Shown here one piece after another: positions 1 through 4,985 of a DNA stretch of 8,292 nt. This DNA comes from CAIXTV01 sp964543995. GTDB lineage: Bacteria > Bacteroidota > Bacteroidia > Bacteroidales > CAIXTV01. How positions within the stretch are numbered: position 1 is the stretch's first letter; the number at the start of each line of letters is the position of its first letter. A program made the position numbers and the translations under genes. The notes beneath the pieces are model-generated. The model had not been told where the DNA came from and did not search any database. It worked only from the letters and a program-made list of their open reading frames with translations. Location: positions 1-8,292 of the forward strand of contig CAZJBB010000145.1 of assembly GCA_964543995.1 (NCBI GenBank), given 5' to 3'.

Positions 1-843
1 TTTATGTTTTGCCAGTTCCATCAGGATCTCGGTGGCAGGAGTAATAGGATAGGAGCCTAAAAACAATTGCCTACCGGAACGTTCAGAAGCGGCTAATAAA
101 CCCCATGCAGTGGCTGTATTACCGGTAATATTGCGATATTTACCTTTTTGCATTTTTGCTTTAGGAACTTCAAAAATGGTATCTATTTCTTCGAAAGTTG
201 AAGCAAAATCATATCCGGCTTGTAAGGAAACTTTGTTTAACTCAACAAGTATGGGACGTTTTTTGAATTTAACCTCAAATAAGTGGAAAGTGATGTCTAA
301 TTTTCTATTGAAGATATAATAAACAACCCCTAATGCAAACATGTTTTTGCTTTTGTCAGCAGTTTTATTATCCACATCAACATTTTTAACCCCTTCTTTT
401 GTCAGACTTGAAATGGGAATTGCCAAAACTTTATATTCCTTTAAGCTGCCATCTTCTAGTGGATTGGTTTTGTAACCGGCTTTTTCAATAGCTTTGTCAT
501 CAAAAATGTCTTTATCAACAATAAGAATAGCACCTTTTTTAGCCCATTTTAAATTGGCTTTTAATGAAGCAGGGTTCATACAAACAATGAGATCGCACAT
601 ATCCCCTGAAGTAAATATTTTTTTACTTCCAAAGCGCACTTGAAATCCTGAAACACCGGCAACAGTGTTATGTGGAGCTCTGATTTCAGCCGGATAATCC
701 GGAAAAGTTGCAAGGTCGTTGCCTGCAAGTGCTGCTGTGTCAGAAAACAAGGAGCCAATGAGCTGCATTCCATCACCGGAATCGCCCACAAATTTCACGA
801 CTATGTCTTCTTTCTCAACAACTATAGGTTTTTTAGTAGCCAT
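1..843 (-). CDS. korA: 2-oxoacid:ferredoxin oxidoreductase, fused gamma/alpha subunit (KorA type), 3' end outside window
   Basis: This subunit belongs to a cytoplasmic complex that oxidatively decarboxylates 2-oxoglutarate (or a related 2-oxoacid) to the acyl-CoA and passes electrons to ferredoxin. The frame starts at ATG 843-841 (MATKKPIVVEKED) and stays open for 281 codons to the window edge, so less than half of a protein usually near 600 aa is seen. Residues about 15-205 form the gamma domain, with the glycine-rich start GDSGDGMQLIGSLF (20-33), PDYPAEIRAP (48-57), GVSGFQVRFG (63-72) and CMNPASL (88-94). The alpha (pyrimidine-binding) domain begins near 238 and carries the hallmark GSYPITPATEI (263-273). 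Order gamma then alpha in one chain is the usual Bacteroidota form. The beta subunit, which carries the thiamine pyrophosphate site, would be expected beyond the left edge. Substrate preference between 2-oxoglutarate and other 2-oxoacids cannot be settled from this part. Confidence 0.93.
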   Translation of the reverse strand, partial: MATKKPIVVEKEDIVVKFVGDSGDGMQLIGSLFSDTAALAGNDLATFPDYPAEIRAPHNTVAGVSGFQVRFGSKKIFTSGDMCDLIVCMNPASLKANLKWAKKGAILIVDKDIFDDKAIEKAGYKTNPLEDGSLKEYKVLAIPISSLTKEGVKNVDVDNKTADKSKNMFALGVVYYIFNRKLDITFHLFEVKFKKRPILVELNKVSLQAGYDFASTFEEIDTIFEVPKAKMQKGKYRNITGNTATAWGLLAASERSGRQLFLGSYPITPATEILMELAKHK

Positions 844-876
844 GTGATTAGTTTTTTAATTAACATTATTATTCGA

Positions 877-884
877 CAAAAATA
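877..884 (-). promoter_or_regulatory. korA: Candidate -7 box of the korA promoter (TATTTTTG)
   Basis: On the minus strand TATTTTTG fits the Bacteroidota -7 consensus TAnnTTTG and ends 33 nt before the korA ATG. A TTTG lies upstream, but only 11 nt away rather than the usual 19 or so, so the -33 element is not convincing. The call rests on one short motif in A+T-rich DNA. Confidence 0.35.
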
Positions 885-1027
885 TTACTTTTTCCCAAAG
901 AGTTAGTGATATTATGAATTTCTTTTTAAAAATATATCGAAATATTTTCCATTAACCCCTTTTAAATGGTTTTCAAATTCAATTATTGAAAAATGTAAAA
1001 TCTAATTCTTTAATATACAGATGGTTA

Positions 1028-1043
1028 CACAAATACTGTTGTG
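1028..1043. repeat. Short dyad CACAA-N6-TTGTG
   Basis: CACAA (1028-1032) and TTGTG (1039-1043) are exact inverted repeats around a 6-nt spacer. The flanks add TTA on the left and, offset by one base, TAA on the right. It lies about 185 bp upstream of korA and could be the site of a dimeric regulator, but arms of five bases arise by chance fairly often. Confidence 0.25.
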
Positions 1044-1244
1044 ATAAAGAGGTCTTTAAGTATAAGTCTTATGTATTAAAGTGAATTCAATTCAAAAATA
1101 GGAGCAGGGGAAGCAAAAGTAGCTCAAAACAAATGCATGCCCAGAACTGCAATTGGAATTCTGTATTGAAATCAATAAAGCAAAAAATATATTTAGAGAA
1201 GATAAGGATGAACTTTTTACTTAAAAAAATATGCATTTTGATAT

Positions 1245-1256
1245 TTACATTTGTAA
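1245..1256. promoter_or_regulatory. Perfect TTACA-TT-TGTAA dyad, distal operator candidate
   Basis: Both half-sites are exact inverted repeats around two bases. The wider 17-mer at 1241-1257, read on the minus strand, matches the 17-mer at 1515-1531 in 16 of 17 positions, so this is an inverted copy of the promoter-proximal element about 260 bp away. It may be a second binding site for the HTH protein encoded at 1558. Confidence 0.4.
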
Positions 1257-1492
1257 TATTCAAAAATAATTATCCTTTTTGCATAGGCATTTCAAAAATA
1301 ACAATATATACGTTATAAATATATGAAAACCAGTATAATAAATATAATTTACTATACCTATTGTTTAATAAAAGATAAGAAGAAATCATACATTGAATAG
1401 CAATACATATATAACTCATAAGTAATTAAATATCATTATTATACATTAAATATATTAATAATTACAGTAATGAAAAACAAACATTTGGGTGT

Positions 1493-1551
1493 TTACAAAT
1501 GTGAAATAAATATAATTACAAATGTGAATATAATTTATGTTAACTTTGTAA
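1493..1551. promoter_or_regulatory. Three phased TTACA-N2-TGTRA-like dyads upstream of the HTH gene (operator candidate)
   Basis: TTACAAATGTGAA occurs exactly twice, at 1493-1505 and 1516-1528. Each copy contains the dyad TTACA-AA-TGTGA, one base short of perfect symmetry. A weaker third dyad, TTAAC-TT-TGTAA, lies at 1540-1551 and covers most of the -7 box. Spacing is 23 and 24 bp, a little over two helical turns, so the sites face roughly the same side of the DNA. In addition GTTTACAAA (1491-1499) is the exact reverse complement of TTTGTAAAC (1545-1553). Autorepression by the adjacent Xre-type protein is the obvious inference, but binding is not shown by the sequence. Confidence 0.5.
1541..1548 (+). 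promoter_or_regulatory. -7 box TAACTTTG of the HTH gene promoter
   Basis: This is an exact match to the Bacteroidota -7 consensus TAnnTTTG, ending only 9 nt before the ATG at 1558. Transcription would start close to the start codon, leaving a very short leader. No clear TTTG -33 element is seen at the right distance; that region is occupied by the TTACAAATGTGAA repeat instead. Confidence 0.55.
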
Positions 1552-1557
1552 ACAAAA

Positions 1558-2022
1558 ATGCTCGAGCGAATTTTACTATTATTAAAAACCAGAAATTTGT
1601 CAGCTTCACAATTTGCTGATGAGATTAATGTGCAGCGATCCGGAATTTCTCATATTCTTTCCGGTCGAAACAATCCGAGTCTTGATTTGGTAATGAAAAT
1701 TATTAAGAAATTTCCTGAAATTGATATCGAATGGCTATTGACAGGAAAAGGGCAAATGTTAAAATTGGACAAGCCTATAATAACACCACAAAAGGAGCCT
1801 GATTTATTTTCTATTGAACCCATTCAAGAAAATAAACCCATTCAAACCTTAGTTATCGAACATGATAATATTGCTTCACCCATTGAAAATGAGCAAATTA
1901 TCGAAAAAGAAGTTGTTATTGATACAAAAGTAAAAGATGGCATACGAAATGCCACAATAGAGAAGGTATTGGTTTTCTACTCAGATAGAACTTTTAAGGA
2001 ATATATACCGGAAAATAATTAG
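1558..2022 (+). CDS. Xre/Cro-type helix-turn-helix transcriptional regulator
   Basis: This is a 154-aa cytoplasmic DNA-binding protein. Residues 1-65 form an HTH_3 (Xre) domain: scaffold helix SASQFADEI (15-23), recognition helix region QRSGISHILSG (26-36), then NNPSLDLVMKIIKKFPEI and EWLLTGKGQM, a run typical of Bacteroidota phage-repressor-like regulators. Residues 70-125 are polar, Pro/Glu/Ile-rich and probably a disordered linker. The last segment, IEKVLVFYSDRTFKEYIP (134-151), recalls a short conserved tail I associate with this family, possibly for oligomerisation; its function is not known to me. No peptidase or ligand domain is present. ATG 1558 is chosen because it lies just after a -7 box and the HTH begins at once. 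The phased dyads upstream suggest autoregulation. The stop codon overlaps that of ndk tail to tail. Confidence 0.88.
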   Translation: MLERILLLLKTRNLSASQFADEINVQRSGISHILSGRNNPSLDLVMKIIKKFPEIDIEWLLTGKGQMLKLDKPIITPQKEPDLFSIEPIQENKPIQTLVIEHDNIASPIENEQIIEKEVVIDTKVKDGIRNATIEKVLVFYSDRTFKEYIPENN

Positions 2023-2438
2023 AATCTTTCAGTAAATGAAAAGAAGAAATTGCCTTCAATTTCTGCATTTTCATCTGAATCGGAACCATGAACTGCATTT
2101 GCTTGCAGAGAAGTCCCAAATAATTTGCGAATGCTTCCTTCCACTGCATCAGCGGGGTTAGTAGCTCCAATGAAATTACGATATGATTCCACTGCGTTTT
2201 CTTTTTCTAAAATAGCAACAACCACTGGACCGGAAGACATATAACCTACTAAGTCAGGATAAAAACTTCTTTCCGCATGCACTTTATAAAACGCTTTTGC
2301 TTGTTCTTCACTCATTTTAAGGTATTTAAGTGAAATAATTTTAAATCCACCTTCATTAATTTTTGCTAAGATAGGACCTATGTTATTGTTCTTTACTGCC
2401 GTAGGTTTTATGATAGTAAATGTTCTGTTTCCGTTCAT
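2019..2438 (-). CDS. ndk: Nucleoside diphosphate kinase
   Basis: Ndk transfers the gamma phosphate of ATP to (d)NDPs through a phosphohistidine and balances cytoplasmic nucleotide pools. The 139-aa product has the normal family length. Visible landmarks are NRTFTIIKP (4-12) with phosphate-binding Lys11, MSSGPVVVAILE (67-78), YRNFIGATNP (86-95), the Arg in GSIRKLFG (101-108) and the active-site signature NAVHGSDS (114-121) with catalytic His117, followed by the usual C-terminus TERF. The residue after KP is Thr13, where many family members have Asp or Asn; the position is variable. The gene runs convergent to the HTH gene, sharing 4 nt, and divergent from nrnA. A hairpin near its 3' end lies inside the coding sequence. 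No clear -7 box is seen for it in the 94-bp divergent gap. Confidence 0.97.
   Translation of the reverse strand: MNGNRTFTIIKPTAVKNNNIGPILAKINEGGFKIISLKYLKMSEEQAKAFYKVHAERSFYPDLVGYMSSGPVVVAILEKENAVESYRNFIGATNPADAVEGSIRKLFGTSLQANAVHGSDSDENAEIEGNFFFSFTERF
2045..2064. terminator. Possible weak bidirectional terminator hairpin inside the ndk 3' end
   Basis: AGAAATTG (2045-2052) and CAATTTCT (2057-2064) form a perfect 8-bp stem around a 4-nt loop. On the minus strand it is followed by TCTTTTCATTT, and on the plus strand by GCATTTTC, so both U-tracts are poor and the stem is A+T-rich. It lies just inside ndk, where a terminator for the overlapping convergent HTH and ndk genes would have to be. The sequence also encodes conserved Ndk residues, so the symmetry may be accidental. 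Confidence 0.3.
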
Positions 2439-2473
2439 ATTTAATGTTTTTTAAGAGGTTATTTTTGATTGAC

Positions 2474-2493
2474 ACTTTACGAGGGTGTAAAGT
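2474..2493. repeat. Inverted repeat ACTTTAC-N6-GTAAAGT between ndk and nrnA
   Basis: Perfect 7-base arms (2474-2480 and 2487-2493) flank a 6-nt spacer in the 94-bp divergent intergenic region, 15 bp upstream of the nrnA -7 box. Its position suggests a protein-binding site acting on one or both promoters. A terminator is unlikely because both flanking genes are read away from it. Confidence 0.35.
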
Positions 2494-2507
2494 AAAATAT
2501 TATTTAC

Positions 2508-2515
2508 TAACTTTG
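2508..2515 (+). promoter_or_regulatory. -7 box TAACTTTG of the nrnA-FKBP operon promoter
   Basis: This is an exact TAnnTTTG match, identical in all eight bases to the box before the HTH gene, ending 17 nt before the GTG start of nrnA. It would give a leader of only about ten bases. No TTTG -33 element is evident. It is the only convincing promoter for the four plus-strand genes that follow, whose gaps are between -4 and 18 nt. Confidence 0.55.
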
Positions 2516-2532
2516 CAAAAAAAAGTGATATT

Positions 2533-3549
2533 GTGCTTGAAAATGAGGTAAAGACGGTTCTTGAAAGGCTATCTCCACTTAAAAATATTGTAATTACAAC
2601 GCATGTGAACCCTGATGGTGATGCCATTGGCGCTTCATTGGCCTTTTATAATTATTTTAATTCTAAAGGCTTTCAATGTCGAGTAATTGTTCCTAATGAG
2701 ATTCCGGAATATTTAATGTGGCTTCAAGGTGCAGACACTATTTTACAATACAACTCTCAAACGGATACTTGTAACACAATTATAAACAACTGTGATGCAA
2801 TATTTTGTGTTGATTTTAATGCAGCTAACCGACTAGACAAATTAAAGGATGCGGTTTTAAACTCTGAATCACTAAAAGTTTTAATTGATCATCACTTATT
2901 TCCTGAGTTCTTTTGTGACATCACTTTTTCTTACACTCAAACATCTTCTACTTGCGAATTGATTTATAACTTTATTATGTTGGCGGGTGATAAAGCTTTG
3001 ATAACTAAAGAAATAGCCGAAGCACTTTATGTTGGAATCATTACAGATACCGGTTCGTATAGCTATTCATGTAATTATGAAGCCACTTACCTTGCAACAG
3101 CTCATTTGTTTACTGTTGGAATAGATGGCGCTGATATTCATCATAAAATTTATGATACCTATTCTGAAGCCAGGTTAAGATTGCTTGGATACTGTTTGAG
3201 TGAGAGATTGGTTGTTTTTAGAGAATTCGGGACTGCTTATATATACTTAACCAAAGAGGATCTATTAAAGTATGATTATCAAACGGGAGATACGGAAGGG
3301 GTAGTTAATTATGCCTTAGCATTAAAAGGAATTAATTTTGCTGCCTTATTTACTGAAAGGGAAGAGAAAATTAGAATTTCTTTGCGATCGAAAGGCAACT
3401 TCTCAGTGAATGAGTTTTCGAAAAAGTACTTTAATGGGGGTGGGCATAAAAATGCAGCCGGGGGTGACTCTTTCATTTCAATGAATGAGACTCTTGAGAA
3501 ATTTGAATTATTTGCAAAACAGCACCAATCAGAAATAATAGCTTCATGA
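2533..3549 (+). CDS. nrnA: DHH/DHHA1 phosphoesterase, NrnA-type oligoribonuclease / pAp phosphatase
   Basis: This is probably the cytoplasmic enzyme that degrades 2-5-nt RNA fragments and removes the 3' phosphate from pAp, an activity replacing Orn in many bacteria. The 338-aa length matches NrnA. The DHH domain shows motif I THVNPDGDAIGAS (23-35; His24, Asn26, Asp28, Asp30), motif II VDFN (93-96; Asp94), motif III DHH (119-121) and motif IV ITDTGSYSYS (170-179; Asp172), the manganese ligands expected for the family. The C-terminal DHHA1 substrate-binding domain ends with FNGGGHKNAAGG (300-311). The start is GTG 2533: no ATG follows in frame until about residue 62, after motif I, and a -7 box lies just upstream. 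The end overlaps the next gene by ATGA, implying translational coupling. Assignment as NrnA rather than a c-di-AMP/pApA-specific relative rests on size and a soluble two-domain layout. Confidence 0.9.
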   Translation: MLENEVKTVLERLSPLKNIVITTHVNPDGDAIGASLAFYNYFNSKGFQCRVIVPNEIPEYLMWLQGADTILQYNSQTDTCNTIINNCDAIFCVDFNAANRLDKLKDAVLNSESLKVLIDHHLFPEFFCDITFSYTQTSSTCELIYNFIMLAGDKALITKEIAEALYVGIITDTGSYSYSCNYEATYLATAHLFTVGIDGADIHHKIYDTYSEARLRLLGYCLSERLVVFREFGTAYIYLTKEDLLKYDYQTGDTEGVVNYALALKGINFAALFTEREEKIRISLRSKGNFSVNEFSKKYFNGGGHKNAAGGDSFISMNETLEKFELFAKQHQSEIIAS

Positions 3550-4091
3550 TTTTACATAAACAATGTTTTTATAAAATAATGATATTTATGCTATTATATT
3601 GCTTTGTTTCTTGTTCTGCTAAAGATGAAATCAAGCATAGAAAAGTCATTTCAAAACAGGTGGTAGATAGCACATTAATTAACGCTAATCAATATCTCAA
3701 ACGTTCTGAAGAACAGCTGATTGATGAATTTATCATGCGTTATCATTGGGAAATGCAAAAATGCACTGACGGCTTACGGTTTTGGGTTTATAAAAAAAGT
3801 AAAGGAATCAAAGCAGAAAACAAGATGCTGGCAACTCTTGAATATACACTTTCATTAATAAATGGGGATACTTGCTATACTTCTAAAGAATTAGGACCAA
3901 AGCGCTTTGAGATTGGGAAATATGAAAAAGAAAGTGGCTTAAACGAGGGTGTACTTATGATGAGAATGGGGGAGAAAGCTAAATTTATTATACCTTCACA
4001 TTTAGGATTTGGCCTTATGGGGGATGGGAATAAAGTCCCTAAAAAGGCAACTTTAATATATGATGTAGAATTAATTAACCTTCAAAAATAA
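3546..4091 (+). CDS. gldI: GldI-like FKBP-type peptidyl-prolyl isomerase lipoprotein
   Basis: This 181-aa lipoprotein has a basic n-region, a hydrophobic core and a lipobox ending at Cys23 (CFVSC), so it should be anchored in the envelope facing the periplasm. Residues about 76-181 form one FKBP unit, including TSKELGPKRFEIGK (112-125), EGVLMMRMGEKAKFIIPSH (134-152) and a final YDVELI strand. The sequence order, the EEQLID helix before it and the length recall GldI, a lipoprotein required for gliding in Flavobacterium johnsoniae. The FKBP pocket is poorly conserved: the usual Phe-Asp after the second strand is replaced around CYTSKE (110-115), the base-of-pocket Trp by Leu132, and pocket aromatics by Phe155 and Tyr172. 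Catalysis may be weak and a chaperone role is possible. The start overlaps the nrnA stop (ATGA). Involvement in gliding here is inferred only. Confidence 0.78.
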   Translation: MILHKQCFYKIMIFMLLYCFVSCSAKDEIKHRKVISKQVVDSTLINANQYLKRSEEQLIDEFIMRYHWEMQKCTDGLRFWVYKKSKGIKAENKMLATLEYTLSLINGDTCYTSKELGPKRFEIGKYEKESGLNEGVLMMRMGEKAKFIIPSHLGFGLMGDGNKVPKKATLIYDVELINLQK

Positions 4092-4109
4092 TAATCAAAT
4101 TTAATTTTT

Positions 4110-4982
4110 ATGAAAAGATCAATGTATGCTAGTTTGTTAATCGTTTTGTCTGCGATTTTTATTTACTCCTGTGGAGGAAAATATAAAGGATATAAGGAAA
4201 CAGAAACGGGATTGTATTATAAATTTCATGTTCAAAATGCTGATTCAGCAAAACCAAAACAAGGAGATATTTTAACCTTAGCTTTAAAATATGGCACCAA
4301 AGACTCTGTTTTAGAAGATACTAAAAAATACCCATTCCCATTTAGATTGAATTTATTAGCCCCACAATTTAAAGGAGATATTTATGAGGCATTAGCCATG
4401 ATGGCCCAAGGTGATAGTGCATCTTTTATTATTAAAGCGGACTCATTCTTTTACAAGATTGCCAGAATGCCTCAACTTCCAAAAATTATTGACAGCACCA
4501 CTGTTTTGTATTTTGACGTAAAATTAAAACACATCCAATTGAAAGCCGATTTTGAAAAAGAACAAAAAGAGATGCAGCAAAAAATGATGGAAATGAAGAA
4601 AATAGAAGAAGATAGCTTAGCAAAATACATTTCCAGCAAAAAAATCACTGTAAAACCAACTGAAAGTGGCTTATATTTCGTAGAAGTAAAGAAAGGAACC
4701 GGAGCCCAAGCCGAAATGGGTAAGGTTGTTAAAATGCATTATACCGGTACATTTTTAGATGGTAAAAAATTTGACTCATCCTTAGAAAGAACCCCACTTG
4801 AATTTCAATTAGGTGGTGGTAAAGTAATTCCAGCATGGGAAGAGGCTGCATTAAAAATGAAAGTAGGCGGAAAAGCCCATATTATTGTCCCTTCAAAGCT
4901 TGCATATAGAGAAAGAGGGAATGGTCCTATTGCACCTTTTACTTCCTTAGTATTTGATTTAGAACTGATTGATGTTAAATAA
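4110..4982 (+). CDS. Lipoprotein with degenerate plus canonical FKBP units
   Basis: This is a 290-aa exported lipoprotein with lipobox IYSC (lipidated Cys21). Residues about 34-142 look like a decayed FKBP unit: strand order and the motif EALAMMAQGDSASFIIKA (93-110) are kept, but the Phe-Asp pair and pocket Trp are not. Residues 143-178 are a charged, Met/Glu/Lys-rich helix, probably a coiled coil or long stalk as in Mip-like isomerases. Residues 184-290 are a canonical FKBP domain with HYTGTFLDGKKFDSS (210-224), pocket residues Tyr211, Phe221, Asp222, Phe232, Val239-Ile240, Trp243, Tyr266 and Phe282, so prolyl isomerase activity is expected. The layout suggests a client-binding N-terminal half and a catalytic C-terminal half, on the periplasmic side of a membrane. 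It lies 18 nt after the GldI-like gene and 3 nt before the triple-FKBP gene, in one operon. Confidence 0.88.
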   Translation: MKRSMYASLLIVLSAIFIYSCGGKYKGYKETETGLYYKFHVQNADSAKPKQGDILTLALKYGTKDSVLEDTKKYPFPFRLNLLAPQFKGDIYEALAMMAQGDSASFIIKADSFFYKIARMPQLPKIIDSTTVLYFDVKLKHIQLKADFEKEQKEMQQKMMEMKKIEEDSLAKYISSKKITVKPTESGLYFVEVKKGTGAQAEMGKVVKMHYTGTFLDGKKFDSSLERTPLEFQLGGGKVIPAWEEAALKMKVGGKAHIIVPSKLAYRERGNGPIAPFTSLVFDLELIDVK

Positions 4983-4985
4983 GTA

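Larger units (their letters stand above)
844..1557. other. 714-bp A+T-rich gene-free region between divergent korA and HTH gene
   Basis: No convincing gene, tRNA or known RNA family is visible here. The longest open frame (1133-1318) would give a 61-aa Lys/Ile/Phe-rich peptide with no recognisable motif, as expected from A+T-rich noncoding DNA. Contents that can be pointed to are the korA -7 candidate (877-884), an inverted repeat TTTTCAA-N9-TTGAAAA (970-992), a CACAA-N6-TTGTG dyad (1028-1043), a locally more G+C-rich patch around 1100-1165, a perfect TTACA-TT-TGTAA dyad (1245-1256) and the dyad cluster next to the HTH gene (1493-1551). The length is unusual beside the 2-94 bp gaps in the rest of the window. 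Confidence 0.7.

Noticed and set aside
110..906. Open frames 110-319 (+), 576-791 (-) and 670-906 (+)
   Set aside because: All overlap the korA coding frame, which gives a clear family match through the same bases.
1133..1318. 61-codon open frame with a hydrophobic stretch in the noncoding region
   Set aside because: Composition follows the A+T-rich background (Lys, Ile, Phe, Asn), there is no recognisable motif, and no -7 box or ribosome site lies close to its start.
1320..1460. Very A+T-rich tract considered as an origin or attachment site
   Set aside because: No DnaA-box cluster, tRNA gene, integrase or flanking direct repeats were seen.
2400..2402. Thr13 in the KPTAV motif of Ndk instead of the common Asp
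   Set aside because: This position varies in the family (Asn in the Escherichia coli enzyme), and the catalytic His, Lys and Arg residues are present, so loss of function is not implied.
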